64,000 nt of DNA from contig NZ_JAQQGN010000001.1 in the NCBI RefSeq assembly GCF_028550595.1, positions 62,001 to 126,000 of the forward strand, read 5' to 3'. The position numbers and the translations under genes are program-made. This DNA comes from Luteimonas sp. BLCC-B24. GTDB lineage: Bacteria; Pseudomonadota; Gammaproteobacteria; Xanthomonadales; Xanthomonadaceae. Positions 50,148 through 60,400 of this stretch are shown piece after piece (positions within the stretch are counted from its first letter, which is position 1; each line of letters starts with the position of its first letter). The notes under the pieces are model-generated. The model was not told the origin of the DNA. It ran no database searches and saw nothing but the letters and a program-made list of their open reading frames with translations.

Positions 50148-51998
50148 TCAAAGATCGCGGACGACGCGGAAGCCGATTCTGGCATTGGTCGTGTCGACTT
50201 GCGCCAACGCGCGCCAGCTGGCGCGGGTCTGGGCCGGGGAGCTGGCCCAGGAGCCGCCGCGGATGACCTGGTCGCGGCACCCGGGGTTGACCCAGGCCGA
50301 GCCGTCGCCGGGAGCCCGGCGGTAGGTGGCGTGCCAGCAGTCGGCCATCCATTCGCTGACATTGCCGGCCAGGTCGTGCACGCCCCAGGTATTGGGCTGG
50401 AAACTGCCGACCGGCGCCGGCCCCCAGTAGCCGTCGCCGTAGCCCGGAAACGCGTTGCCCCAGGTACGCCCCGACGGCGAGCGGTCGAGCGCGCCGGTCA
50501 TGTTGCCGCTGCCCTCGGGCGGTGTGCCCTCGCCCCACGGATAGCGCTCGCTGCTGCCGTTGCGGAAGGCGTATTCGAACTCCGCCTCGCTCGGCAGCCG
50601 GTAGCGCCGGCCACTCTGCGCCGACAGCCAGTCGACGTAGGCCTGGGCGTCCTTGGCACTGACGTGCAGCACCGGCAGGGTGTCGCCGGCCGGACGCCCG
50701 GCGTAATCGGAGCGCCAGTCGACATTGCTGCGCCGGAGAAAATTGCCGGTGCGCTCGTCGTAGGCCATCGAGAACCCGCGCCGCACCGCACGCGACTGGT
50801 AGCCGGTGGCGTCGACGAAGCGGCGGAATTCGCCCACCGTCACCTCGCGTACGCCCATCGCGAAACCGCGCTCGAAGCGCACCGGATGCCGCGGCTTTTC
50901 GTTGTCGTCGGCATCGTCGTCGCCCGGCAGCGCGCCCATCATGAAACCGCCGTGCGGCAGCACGACCATCTGCGGCCCGCGCGCGCCGCCTTCGAGCGCA
51001 TCGGTGAACACCTGGCCGGGCCGGAAATCGCCGTAGTGCACGGCGCGGTCGATCCGTTCGCGCAGATCCAGCGCCACCGGATCGCCGGGCCGGGCGATGG
51101 TCAGGATCTCGGCCAGGCGTTCCCGGGCCTGGACGACGCCGTTGATCTTCGGCAATGCGGCCACGCCGGCGTCGCGCAATTGCCGGATGCGGGTGGCGCG
51201 CATGCGCTCGATCCGCCGTTCGGCGTCGGGCACCGTGGCGAAGCCCGGGCGGATCTCCGCAGCATGCGCCAGCCATTGCGTCGCGAGCGGAAAATCGCCC
51301 TCGGCCGCCGCGTCTTCGGCGCGCCGGATCATCGCGCTCTCGACCGCCGCCATGCCCTGGAGCGCGCGCGGTTGTCCGGGCCGCAATGCGGCGGCCGCGC
51401 GGAACCCCGCCAGCGCCCCGCCCCCGGCTTCGCCGAGGTCACCGGCCTGCATTGCGCGTTCGGCATTGCGGTTGAGTTCCCACAGGCGATCGCTGGCATC
51501 CACGCGCTCGAGATAGGCGATCACGTCGGCATCGTCGGCCGCGAGATACCGGGCGACCGCCGCGAACGCATGCGCCGCGCGCAGACCGGCGATCGAATCG
51601 CCGGTATCGGCTTCGTCCAGCGCCATGCGGCCGAGCACCAGCACGCGCGCGCGCGCCTGTCGCAGACCGGTGGCCGCGGCCCGCTCCTGACCCTCGACCG
51701 CCGACAGGGCCAGATACAGCGGAATCGCCGATTCGGCGGTCGCATAGAGATCGTCGTCGCGCAGCGCCGCGTCGGCGCGTGCGCGCGCATCGTCGACCGC
51801 GTCGGGTTCGATCCGCGGCAGCGGCGGCGTCCAGTTGAGTTCGGCCACGATCACGTCGTCGCCGCTGATGGTCACGCTGCCGTCGCCCGGAGCGTCGGCG
51901 GCGCTGTCGGCATCCATGCGGCCACAACTGGCGAGCACGCCCAGCACCATCAGGCCGGCGACAATGGTTCCACGCAAACGGGGCTCCCGTGACCGCAT
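50148..51998 (-). CDS. Lipoprotein with C-terminal SUMF1/formylglycine-generating-enzyme-like domain
   Basis: A 616-residue probable lipoprotein. Signal TIVAGLMVLGVLASC with lipidated Cys near 25. Residues about 60-310 are helical, Ala/Arg/Glu-rich and TPR-like. The C-terminal third is a FGE-sulfatase fold: FMMGALPGDDDADDNEKPRH, VTVGEFRRFVDATGYQSRA, RYRLPSEAEFEYAFRNGS, VHDLAGNVSEWMADCW, RGGSWASSPAQTRASWR and IGFRVVRD. The active-site cysteines of true FGE (in the GGSWxCxxxYC region) are absent, so it probably binds rather than modifies. It lies upstream of the M48 protease in the same direction. Confidence 0.88.
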   Translation of the reverse strand: MRSREPRLRGTIVAGLMVLGVLASCGRMDADSAADAPGDGSVTISGDDVIVAELNWTPPLPRIEPDAVDDARARADAALRDDDLYATAESAIPLYLALSAVEGQERAAATGLRQARARVLVLGRMALDEADTGDSIAGLRAAHAFAAVARYLAADDADVIAYLERVDASDRLWELNRNAERAMQAGDLGEAGGGALAGFRAAAALRPGQPRALQGMAAVESAMIRRAEDAAAEGDFPLATQWLAHAAEIRPGFATVPDAERRIERMRATRIRQLRDAGVAALPKINGVVQARERLAEILTIARPGDPVALDLRERIDRAVHYGDFRPGQVFTDALEGGARGPQMVVLPHGGFMMGALPGDDDADDNEKPRHPVRFERGFAMGVREVTVGEFRRFVDATGYQSRAVRRGFSMAYDERTGNFLRRSNVDWRSDYAGRPAGDTLPVLHVSAKDAQAYVDWLSAQSGRRYRLPSEAEFEYAFRNGSSERYPWGEGTPPEGSGNMTGALDRSPSGRTWGNAFPGYGDGYWGPAPVGSFQPNTWGVHDLAGNVSEWMADCWHATYRRAPGDGSAWVNPGCRDQVIRGGSWASSPAQTRASWRALAQVDTTNARIGFRVVRDL

Positions 51999-52087
51999 CG
52001 CGCCAGATTAAGCCATCGCCGGCGCCGTCGTGCCGTCATGGTCCGCCGCGATTGCCGCCACCCGGCGGCGCCGCTAGGCTGTCGCGC

Positions 52088-53215
52088 ATGACCTCCTCCA
52101 ATGCGTGCTGGATCAATGATCCGGCCAGTCTCCGCGCGCGGCTCCCGGCCGCTCCCGCCCGTGTCGGGCTCGATACCGAATTCATCCGCGAACGCACGTT
52201 CTGGCCGCAGCTGGCCCTGGTGCAGATCGCGGTCGAGCGCGACGGCGGCATCGATGTGCTGCTGGTCGATCCGCTCGCACCCGGCATGGTCGACGCCCTG
52301 CGTCCGCTGCTGTCGGATCCGGACATCGTCAAGGTGATGCACAGCGCCAGCGAGGATCTGGTCGCGTTCGGTCATGCCTGCGGCGCGGTGCCGGCGCCGT
52401 TGTTCGACACCCAGATCGCCGCGGCGCTCGCCGGCGTGGGGGGCGGCATGGGTTACCAGCGTCTGGTGCATGCGCAGCTCGACATCGCGCTGCCCAAGGG
52501 CGAGACGCGCTCGGACTGGCTGCGCCGGCCGCTGTCGCCGACCCAGCTCGACTATGCCGCCGACGACGTCGAGCATCTGTTCGCGCTGCATGACCGGCTC
52601 GCCGCCCGCCTCGACGCACTCGATCGCGCGGCCTGGCTGCGCGAGGACTGCGCGCGTCTGGTCGAGACCGCCGGCAATCTGGAGGGCGAACGCTGGCCGC
52701 AACTGGGCGGCCGCACCGGCCAGTTTCTCGATGCCGACGCGCAGCGTCGCCTGCTGCGCCTGCTGCGCTGGCGCGAACAGCAGGCCCGCCTGCAGGACAA
52801 GCCGCGCAGCTGGATTCTCGACAACGAGCTGGCCACCCTGCTGGCGCGCGATCCGCCGGCCGATCCGGTCGCGCTGCAACGCCGGCTCGAGGCGCATCCC
52901 AAGGCGCCGCGCAAGCTCGGTGCCGCGATCTGGCAGGCGCTGACGACCGAGTTGCCGGACGAAGCCGAGGCGCCGTTGTCCAATGGCGAGGAACCCGACC
53001 GCAAGCGGCTCAAGCGCCTGCAGCAGGCCGTGGCCACGCGCAGCGCCGAACTCGGCCTGCCCGACGGCATCCTCGCCTCGCGCAAATGGCTCGAGGCGCT
53101 GGTCGAAGGCGCGGACTGGCCGGGTGCGCTGGCGGGCTGGCGGCGCACGCAGCTCGAACCCGTGCTCGCGCCCCTGCTCGCGGAGGCTGGCGAAGCGTCG
53201 ACGGCCTCTGTATGA
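52088..53215 (+). CDS. rnd: Ribonuclease D
   Basis: A 3'-5' exoribonuclease that trims tRNA 3' ends. It is 375 residues. The DEDD catalytic set is visible: Asp/Glu in VGLDTEFIRERTF (about 28-30), KVMHSASEDLVAF with Asp, and DYAADDVEHLFAL with Asp near 160. The HRDC domains follow (GRWPQLGGR-like region, then QDKPRSWILDNELATLLAR). Start ATG 52088. A tRNA-Ala gene lies 13 bases after its stop, so a read-through transcript would contain a possible substrate of the enzyme. Confidence 0.93.
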   Translation: MTSSNACWINDPASLRARLPAAPARVGLDTEFIRERTFWPQLALVQIAVERDGGIDVLLVDPLAPGMVDALRPLLSDPDIVKVMHSASEDLVAFGHACGAVPAPLFDTQIAAALAGVGGGMGYQRLVHAQLDIALPKGETRSDWLRRPLSPTQLDYAADDVEHLFALHDRLAARLDALDRAAWLREDCARLVETAGNLEGERWPQLGGRTGQFLDADAQRRLLRLLRWREQQARLQDKPRSWILDNELATLLARDPPADPVALQRRLEAHPKAPRKLGAAIWQALTTELPDEAEAPLSNGEEPDRKRLKRLQQAVATRSAELGLPDGILASRKWLEALVEGADWPGALAGWRRTQLEPVLAPLLAEAGEASTASV

Positions 53216-53228
53216 TGCGACGCTTCGT

Positions 53229-53304
53229 GGGGCGGTAGCTCAGCTGGGAGAGCGCCACGTTCGCATCGTGGAGGTCAGGGGTTCGATCCCCCTCCGCTCC
53301 ACCA
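53229..53304 (+). tRNA. tRNA-Ala (anticodon CGC)
   Basis: 76 bases with encoded CCA. Acceptor arm GGGGCGG/CCGCTCC contains the G3:U70 pair that marks tRNA-Ala. D arm GCTC...GAGC, anticodon loop TTCGCAT giving CGC (reads GCG), T loop TTCGATC. It follows rnd and has its own terminator. Confidence 0.97.
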
Positions 53305-53313
53305 CGAAACAGG

Positions 53314-53351
53314 ACACCCCGGAAGGCGCAGGCCTTCCGGGGTGTTTCTTT
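53314..53351 (+). terminator. Intrinsic terminator after tRNA-Ala
   Basis: Stem ACACCCCGGAAGGC/GCCTTCCGGGGTGT with a short loop followed by TTCTTT, 9 bases after the tRNA. Confidence 0.9.
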
Positions 53352-53404
53352 GTGCGCTGCGTGTTGCGCCCGAGCCCGCATGACGGGCGCCGACGCGCGC
53401 GGCG

Positions 53405-54463
53405 TCAGTGGCCGGCCTGGTCCGATCCGGACTCGCCTGGAATCACGGTGTCGGTGTCCAGCAGCTCGCGCACGTACAGGCGTTTGACCAGCACGTAGAG
53501 CACCACCGTCAGCGGCGCGGCGAGCAGCAGCCCGGTGAAGCCCTGCAGCGAACCGAACACCAGCAGCGAGAACAGCAGCAGCGCCGGCGGCAGCTCCACA
53601 GCGCGCTGCTGGATCAGCGGCTGCAGCAGATTGCTCTCGATCTGCTGGATGACGATGTAGAGCGCAGTCGTCGCCAATCCGATCTGCGGACTGACGGTGA
53701 AACCGAGCAGGATGCCGGGAATGGCCGCGGCGATCGGCCCGATGATCGGCACGAAATCCAGCAGGAACGCGATCAGCGCGAGGGCGAACGCGGCCGGCAC
53801 GCCGAGCAGCCACAGCCCGATGCCGGTCAGCACCGCCACCACCGCCATCGCCACCAGCTGGCCACCCAGCCACAGGCGTAGGGCACGGGCGCTGCTGTCG
53901 AGTGCGTCGGCGCTGACGTCACGGACCGACTTCGGAATCAGCTGCAGCAGCCCGGCGCGGTACATGCCGGGCTGGGCTGCGATGTAGATCGCACCGATCA
54001 ACACCAGCAGCAGGTTCATCAGTCCGCCGGAGAAGGTCATCGCCATCGCGCCGGCACTTGTGGCGATGCGCCCGACGTTGTTGCGCAGGGTGTCGATCTG
54101 CTCGGCGAGCAGGCTGCCCACCGTGGTTTCCTCCACCCACGCCTGGAACTGCGCGTAGGCCGGCGGCAGGGCTTCCACCAGCGTGGCGACCTCGCGCGAG
54201 ACCTGGGAACCGAACAGCCACAGCAGCAGTCCCAATCCGCTCGTCAGCACGACCAGCACGATGCCCAGGGCGATCCCGTGCGAGACCGGCAGCACCCGGC
54301 GCAGCAGATTGGACAGCGACAGCAGCATGGCCGCGAAGACGATCGCGCCGAAGACCAGCATCAGCACCGGCAGCAGCGCCCAGAACAGGACGAGGGCCGC
54401 GACCAGCGCGATGACGATCAGGACCTGGCGGGTGAAGCGGGAAAGATCGGAAGGCAGCGGCAT
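53405..54463 (-). CDS. AI-2E family (PerM/YdiK-type) transporter
   Basis: A 352-residue inner-membrane protein of the family that includes AI-2 exporter TqsA and Na/H antiporter-like members; substrate unknown. It has about 7-8 hydrophobic segments, beginning VLIVIALVAALVLFWALLPV, with a soluble loop (SREVATLVEALPPAYAQFQA) after the third. The signature FLLDFVPIIGPIAAAIPGIL and the segment QQIESNLLQPLIQQRAVELPP are typical. ATG 54463 is preferred to a 33-residue upstream extension. The 183-base gap to lexA must hold both promoters. Confidence 0.88.
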   Translation of the reverse strand: MPLPSDLSRFTRQVLIVIALVAALVLFWALLPVLMLVFGAIVFAAMLLSLSNLLRRVLPVSHGIALGIVLVVLTSGLGLLLWLFGSQVSREVATLVEALPPAYAQFQAWVEETTVGSLLAEQIDTLRNNVGRIATSAGAMAMTFSGGLMNLLLVLIGAIYIAAQPGMYRAGLLQLIPKSVRDVSADALDSSARALRLWLGGQLVAMAVVAVLTGIGLWLLGVPAAFALALIAFLLDFVPIIGPIAAAIPGILLGFTVSPQIGLATTALYIVIQQIESNLLQPLIQQRAVELPPALLLFSLLVFGSLQGFTGLLLAAPLTVVLYVLVKRLYVRELLDTDTVIPGESGSDQAGH

Positions 54464-54628
54464 GGCATCCAGGGCGTCGGCGGCGTATCGGCCCGGGCGG
54501 CCATGACCAGCCGGGGCGAACGGGGTCTGCCTTGTCCCATACACGCCGTGCAGGGCATGCATTCAGCCCCGCGAAGGCGGCCACCGGGCCGGCATCCCTG
54601 TCGTCACGCTCGCCAGTGGCCGCGCGAA

Positions 54629-54646
54629 GGTGTACAAATGTACACC
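54629..54646. promoter_or_regulatory. Putative LexA operator
   Basis: Palindrome GGTGTACA-AA-TGTACACC (8-base arms, 2-base spacer) ending directly at the lexA start ATG 54647. Its place and symmetry suggest the site through which this LexA represses its own cassette. It does not match the E. coli box (CTG-N10-CAG). Confidence 0.65.
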
Positions 54647-55255
54647 ATGGACACCCTGCCCCCACAACGCGCCGCCGTACTCGATTTCATCCGCGAACGG
54701 CTGGCCGCCGGCCGGCCGCCCAGCCTGGCCGAGATCGCCACCCAGTTCGGCTTCGCCTCGCGCAATGCCGCGCAGAAACACGTGCGCGCGCTGACCGAGG
54801 CCGGCCTGCTGGAAGCGCGTCCGCACGAGAAACGCGGCCTGCGACTGCCCGGCGCCGCGGCGGTCCGCCCGGATCTTCTGATGCTGCCCGTGCTCGGCCG
54901 CGTTGCGGCCGGCGTGCCGATCGGCGCCGACATCGGCCTGGACCGGCAGCTGTGGCTCGACCGCGGCGTCTTCGCGTTGCGGCCGGACTACCTGCTGCGG
55001 GTCGAAGGCGATTCGATGATCGACGACGGCATCCTCGACGGCGATCTGGTCGGCGTGCACCGCAGCGCCGATGCGCGCGACGGACAGACCGTGGTGGCCC
55101 GGCTCGACGGCGAGCTGACGATCAAGCGGCTGGCGCTTGCGGCCGACGGCCTGCAGCTGTTGCCGCGCAATCCCGCCTACGCGCCGATCCGCGTGCCGGC
55201 CGGTGCCGACTTCGCGATCGAAGGCCTGTTCTGCGGACTGGTGCGGCAGGGCTGA
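54647..55255 (+). CDS. lexA: LexA-family SOS repressor of the mutagenesis cassette (LexA2-like)
   Basis: A 202-residue self-cleaving repressor. The winged HTH (PSLAEIATQFGFASRNAAQKH, about 25-45) is followed by the peptidase S24 domain. The cleavage site is Ala88-Gly89 (RVAAGVPIG), the nucleophile Ser123 (EGDSMIDDG) and the general base Lys160 (GELTIKRL). ATG 54647 directly follows the operator-like palindrome and has no Shine-Dalgarno sequence, so the mRNA may be leaderless; ATG 54638, inside the palindrome, would add three residues. imuA starts one base after the stop. The housekeeping lexA-recA pair would be elsewhere. Confidence 0.93.
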   Translation: MDTLPPQRAAVLDFIRERLAAGRPPSLAEIATQFGFASRNAAQKHVRALTEAGLLEARPHEKRGLRLPGAAAVRPDLLMLPVLGRVAAGVPIGADIGLDRQLWLDRGVFALRPDYLLRVEGDSMIDDGILDGDLVGVHRSADARDGQTVVARLDGELTIKRLALAADGLQLLPRNPAYAPIRVPAGADFAIEGLFCGLVRQG

Positions 55256-55256
55256 C

Positions 55257-55871
55257 ATGACGGCGGCACAGCCCCTCGATGCCCTGCTCGCCGCACGCAC
55301 GGTCTGGCACGCCGGCCGCAGCGCCCAGGCCGTGGATACCGGCGAGCCGACCGGCTTCCCGGCGCTGGACGCGGTGCTGCCCGAACGCGGCTGGCCGCGC
55401 GGCGCGCTGACCGAGCTGCTGCTGCCGGCCGACGGCGTCGGCGAACTCGCGCTGCTGATGCCGGCCCTGGCACGTATGACCGCTGCCGGTGAGCGGGTCG
55501 TGCTGGTCGCCCCACCGTACGTGCCCTATGCCCCCGCCTGGCAGGCCGCCGGCATCGATCTGGCGTGCCTGGACATCGTCGACGCCGCGCCGCGCGATGC
55601 CCTGTGGGCCTTCGAACAATGCCTGCGCAGCGCCGCCTGCGCGGCAGTGCTCGGCTGGCCGCAGACCGCTGACGACCGGCTGCTCCGGCGGTTGCAGGTC
55701 GCGGCCGACACCGGTGGCGGCTGCGCCTTCGCGCTGCGCGACCGTCGGCATGCGGTCAATGCGTCGCCGGCCGCGCTGCGTATCGAGTACCGGCCCGACG
55801 ACGGCGCCTGGCAGGTACGCAAATGCCGCGGCGCGCAGCCGCCGGCAACCGCGCTGCGGTTGACGCATTGA
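55257..55871 (+). CDS. imuA: Translesion synthesis factor ImuA
   Basis: A 204-residue RecA-like accessory protein of the ImuA-ImuB-DnaE2 mutasome, made after DNA damage. The N-terminal half has TGFPALDAVLPERGWPRGALTE, resembling RecA's ATPase start but without a complete Walker A (GVGELALLMPAL in its place). The C-terminus, EYRPDDGAWQVRKCRG, is family-typical. It starts one base after the lexA stop. Its stop overlaps an ORF of 61 codons (TGATG) that fills the gap to imuB. Confidence 0.88.
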   Translation: MTAAQPLDALLAARTVWHAGRSAQAVDTGEPTGFPALDAVLPERGWPRGALTELLLPADGVGELALLMPALARMTAAGERVVLVAPPYVPYAPAWQAAGIDLACLDIVDAAPRDALWAFEQCLRSAACAAVLGWPQTADDRLLRRLQVAADTGGGCAFALRDRRHAVNASPAALRIEYRPDDGAWQVRKCRGAQPPATALRLTH

Positions 55872-56056
55872 TGTCGCGACACGCCGCGTCCATCACCGCC
55901 GTCCTCGATCCGGAGGACCGTGTCGTGCGCGTGTCGCATGCATCGGCCAGACGCCTGCACACCGGCACCCGATGCAACGGCCCCGGTCGGCGCGATGCCC
56001 GTCCCGTACGGGCTGCGGCCCGGCTCCGGCGCTCTGCGCGCACGCGCCGCTGTTGA
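55871..56056 (+). CDS. Possible small ORF between imuA and imuB
   Basis: 61 codons beginning MSRHAASITAVLDPEDRVVR and continuing very Arg-rich. The ATG overlaps the imuA stop (TGATG) and the stop lies 9 bases before the imuB GTG. No family is recognised. Such GC-rich sequence opens frames easily, so it may be chance; but imuA and imuB are normally adjacent or overlapping, and this is the only frame that bridges the 194-base gap. Confidence 0.3.
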   Translation: MSRHAASITAVLDPEDRVVRVSHASARRLHTGTRCNGPGRRDARPVRAAARLRRSARTRRC

Positions 56057-56065
56057 GCCTGCGCC

Positions 56066-57487
56066 GTGCTCTGGGCCTGCATCCTCGTGCCGCAACTGGC
56101 GCTCGACGCCGTTCTCCGGCGCCTGCCTGATCCCGAGCCGCCGCTGGCGCTGGTCGAAGGCCCGGCGCAGTTGCGCAGCCTGCACATGGTCAACGCCGCG
56201 GCCGCAGGCGCCGGCCTGAAACCCGGCATGCGGCTGTCGGCCGCGCATGCGCTGCTGGCCGACGTGCGCACCGTCGATTACGACCCGCAGGCCGAGGCGC
56301 ACTGGCACCGCTTCCTCGCCGCCTGGGCCTACCGCCACAGTTCACTGGTGAGCCGGCAATGGCCGCGTGCGATCGTGCTCGAGGCGCGCGCCAGCTTCCG
56401 TCTGTTCGGCCCCTGGCCGCGGTTCGAGCGGCGGCTGCGCGACGAACTCGATGCCCTGGGCTTCCGTCATCGCATCGCGCTGGCCCCGACGCCGCGCGCG
56501 GCGCGCGTGCTGGCCGGGCTGCGCGACGGCTTCGCGGTGACCAGCCCCGCCGCGCTGCAGCCCCTGCTCGGCACGGTGCCGGTGCGTCGCGCCGCGCTGC
56601 CGGACGATGCCGGCGAGCGGCTGCAGCGCATGGGCGTGCGCACGCTGGCCGCACTGCGCGCGCTGCCGCGCGATGGCGTGCGCCGCCGGTTCGGGCCGGC
56701 CCTGCTCGACCACGTCGATCGCCTCTACGGCGAGGCCGACGATCCGCTCGAATGCTATGCGCCGCCCGATCATTTCGAGGCTCGCGTCGAACTGGGTTAC
56801 GAGGTCGAGAACCACACGGCCCTGCTGTTCCCCTTGCGCCGGCTGATCAACGACCTGTGCACCTATCTGTCGATCCGCGACGGCGGCGTGCAGCGCTTCG
56901 TGCTGCGGCTCGAACACGAGCGCACGCGCACCGACGTCGAGGTCGGCCTGCTCGCCGCCGAGCGCGCACCGGCGATGCTGTTCGAACTGGCGCGCAGCCG
57001 GCTCGAGCGCGTGACGATCGACGCGCCGGTGCTCGCGCTCGGCCTGGTGGCGCGGCATCTGCCGCCGTTCGTGCCGGCCACGCGCGATCTGTTCGACCCC
57101 CGCCCGCAACAGGCCATGCCGTGGCCGCAGTTGCGCGAACGGCTGCGCGCCCGCCTGGGCGACGACGCGGTGTACCGCGTGGCACCGGCAGACGATCCGC
57201 GCCCCGAACGCGCATGGACGCGCGTGTTCGGCGATACCGGCGCACCGGCACGTACGGCGCCGCCGCGGCCCGAACGCCCCGCCTGGCTGCTGCCGACGCC
57301 GGTGCCGCTGCGCGATGCCCGGCTGCGCATCCTGTCCGGTCCGGAGCGCCTGGAAAGCGGCTGGTGGGACGGCGACGACGCACGCCGCGACTACTACATC
57401 GTCGAAACCACTCAGGGCCAGCGCGCCTGGGCCTTCGTGCCGCCCGGTGAACGCAGCGGCTGGATGCTGCACGGGTGGTTCGCATGA
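56066..57487 (+). CDS. imuB: ImuB, Y-family polymerase-like mutasome hub
   Basis: A 473-residue relative of DinB/UmuC that links ImuA, DnaE2 and the beta clamp. The start [20 protein letters not shown] is the family's. Palm acidic residues are missing (the active-site-like region reads [14 protein letters not shown], without the DD/SxDE set), so it is non-catalytic. A helix-hairpin-helix ([19 protein letters not shown]) and little-finger domain follow, then a Pro/Arg-rich tail and a C-terminal [17 protein letters not shown] block. GTG start at 56066; stop overlaps the dnaE2 start (ATGA). Confidence 0.93.
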   Translation: MLWACILVPQLALDAVLRRLPDPEPPLALVEGPAQLRSLHMVNAAAAGAGLKPGMRLSAAHALLADVRTVDYDPQAEAHWHRFLAAWAYRHSSLVSRQWPRAIVLEARASFRLFGPWPRFERRLRDELDALGFRHRIALAPTPRAARVLAGLRDGFAVTSPAALQPLLGTVPVRRAALPDDAGERLQRMGVRTLAALRALPRDGVRRRFGPALLDHVDRLYGEADDPLECYAPPDHFEARVELGYEVENHTALLFPLRRLINDLCTYLSIRDGGVQRFVLRLEHERTRTDVEVGLLAAERAPAMLFELARSRLERVTIDAPVLALGLVARHLPPFVPATRDLFDPRPQQAMPWPQLRERLRARLGDDAVYRVAPADDPRPERAWTRVFGDTGAPARTAPPRPERPAWLLPTPVPLRDARLRILSGPERLESGWWDGDDARRDYYIVETTQGQRAWAFVPPGERSGWMLHGWFA

Positions 57488-60400
57488 GCTGGGACGATGC
57501 GGTCGATGGCATCGACCGCGACACGCCCGGCGGCCGTCCGCCGCGCGCCTGGACGGTGGCGTCGCGCCTGCACGGCGCGGCCAACGACGAGGTCGTGCAC
57601 GAACGCGGCGGCGATGCGCCCGCGTATGCCGAGCTGCACTGCCTGTCGGATTTCTCGTTCCTGCGCGGCGCGTCGAACGCCGAGGCGCTGTTCGCGCGCG
57701 CCGCGCAGTGCGGCTATTCGGCGCTGGCGATCACCGACGAATGCTCGCTGGCCGGTATCGTGCGCGCGCTCGAGGCTTCGCGCGCGACCGGCGTGCCACT
57801 GATCGTCGGCAGCGAGTTCGCCCTCGTCGACGGCACCCGCTTCGTGCTGCTGGTCGAGCACGCAGCCGGCTACACCCGGCTGTGCGAACTGATCACCACC
57901 GGCCGCCGCGCCGCCGGCAAGGGCCGGTATCGGCTCACCCGCCCCGATGTCGAGGCCTGCTTCGGCAATGCGGACGCCGGCGTCTTCGCGCTGTGGCTGC
58001 CTGGCGCGACGGCCGATGCCGCGCAGGGCGCATGGCTGCGCGCGGTGTTCGGCGAGCGGGCGCGACTGGCCGTCGAACTGCACCGCGAACACGACGACAG
58101 CGCCCGGCTGCAGACGCTGCTGGCGCTGTCACGACAGCTGGACCTGCCCGCGCTGGCCAGCGGTGACGTGCACATGGCGCGCCGCCGCGACCGCCTGCTG
58201 CAGGACACGCTGACCGCGATCCGGCACACCACGCCGCTGGCCGAATGCGGCGCCCATCTGTTCCGCAACGGCGAGCGCCATCTGCGCACGCGTCGCGCGC
58301 TGGGCAACATCCATCCGCATGCGCTGCTGGACGAAACCGTCGCCCTGGCCCGGCGCTGTCGCTTCGATCTCGGCCGTGATCTCGCCTACCGCTATCCGGT
58401 CGAACTGGTGCCCGAGGGCGAAACCCCGGCGTCGCACCTGCGCGCGCTGACCGAAGCCGGCATGCGCGTGCGCTGGCCGGACGGCACGCCGGCGGCCATC
58501 GTCGCCACGATCAATGAAGAACTCGCGCTGATCGAAGGGCTCGGTTACGAGGCCTTCTTCCTCACCGTCGCCGACATCGTGCGCTTCGCGCGCTCGCGCG
58601 GAATCCTGTGCCAGGGCCGCGGCTCGTCGGCCAATTCGGCGGTCTGCTTCGCGCTCGGCATCACCGCGGTCGATCCGGTGGAGACGCGGCTGCTGATGGC
58701 GCGCTTCCTGTCGCGGGAGCGCAACGAGCCGCCCGACATCGACGTCGATTTCGAGCACGAGCGCCGCGAGGAAGTGCTGCAGTACGTCTACGCCAAATAC
58801 GGCCGCGAACGCGCCGCGCTGGCGGCCACGGTCATCGCCTATCGCGGCAAGAGCGCGGTGCGCGATGTCGCCAAGGCCTTCGGCCTGCCGCCCGACCAGA
58901 TCGCGCTGCTCGCCAACTGCTACGGCTGGGGGAACGGCGACACGCCGATGGAACAACGCATCGCCGAAGCCGGCTTCGATCTCGACAACCCGCTGATCGC
59001 CAAGGTGCTGCTGGTCACCGAACTGCTGCGCGACCATCCGCGGCACCTGTCGCAGCACGTCGGCGGGTTCGTGATCTGCGATGCGCCGCTGTCCACCGTG
59101 GTGCCGGTCGAGAACGCCGCGATGCCGGACCGCACGATCATCCAGTGGGACAAGGACGATCTGGAAACCATGCGCATGCTCAAGGTCGACTGCCTCGCGC
59201 TCGGCATGCTGACCTGCATCCGCAAGACGCTGGACCTGGTGCGCGGCCATCGCGGCCGCGACCACGAGATCGCGACGATTCCGAACGAAGACCCTGCCAC
59301 ATACGCCATGATCCAGATCGCCGACACCGTCGGCGTGTTCCAGATCGAATCGCGCGCGCAGATGGCGATGCTGCCGCGGCTGAAGCCGGCGACGTTCTAC
59401 GACCTGGTGGTGGAAGTCGCCATCGTGCGCCCGGGCCCGATCCAGGGCGACATGGTCCATCCCTACCTGCGCCGCCGGCAGGGCAAGGAAACGCCGACGT
59501 ATCCGTCGGCCGGCGTCGAGGACATCCTCGGGCCCACGCTCGGCGTGCCGCTGTTCCAGGAGCAGGTGATGGAGCTCGTCATCCACGCCGGCTACACCGC
59601 CGACGAGGCCGACCAGCTGCGGCGCTCGATGGCCGCCTGGCGCCAGGGCGGCGACATGGAACCGCACCGCGTGCGCATCCGCACGCTGATGGAAGGCAAG
59701 GGCTACGCCTCCGCCTTCATCGACCAGATCTTCGAGCAGATCAAGGGCTTCGGCTCCTACGGATTTCCGCAGAGCCACGCGGCCTCGTTCGCGAAGCTGG
59801 TCTACGCCAGCTGCTGGCTCAAGCGCCACGAACCGGCCGCGTTCGCCTGCGGCCTGCTCAACGCGCAGCCGATGGGCTTCTACTCGCCCAGCCAGATCGT
59901 GCAGGACGCACGGCGCGGCAGCGCCGAGCGGGCGCCGGTCGAGGTGCTGCCGGTCGACGTGCTGCACAGCGATTACGACTGCACCCTGCACGGCGGCCGG
60001 CACTGGCGCAGCGACGCCGATCCGGGCGAACAGCCCGTGATCCGGCTCGGCCTGCGTCTGGTGGCCGGGCTGTCGGAAGACGCGGCCCGGCGCATCGTCG
60101 CCGCGCGTGCGCAGCGCCCGTTCGCCGACCTTGCCGACCTGTGCCAGCGTGCCGACCTCGATGCCAAGGCCCGTCAGATGCTGGCCGAAGCCGATGCGCT
60201 GCGCGGTCTGGCCGGGCATCGCAATGCTGCACGCTGGGCCGTGGCCGGCATCGAACAACGCCGCCCGCTGTTGCCCGGCAGCCCGGCCGAGCAGCGGGTG
60301 GCCCTGCCCGCGCCGGCCGCGGGCGAAGACATCATGTCGGACTACCGCAGCCTCGGCCTGAGCCTCGGCCCACACCCGATGGCGCTGCTGCGCGCGCAGA

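Noticed and set aside
50148..51200. True formylglycine-generating enzyme that activates sulfatases
   Set aside because: The active-site cysteines are missing in the RGGSW region and no sulfatase gene is nearby.
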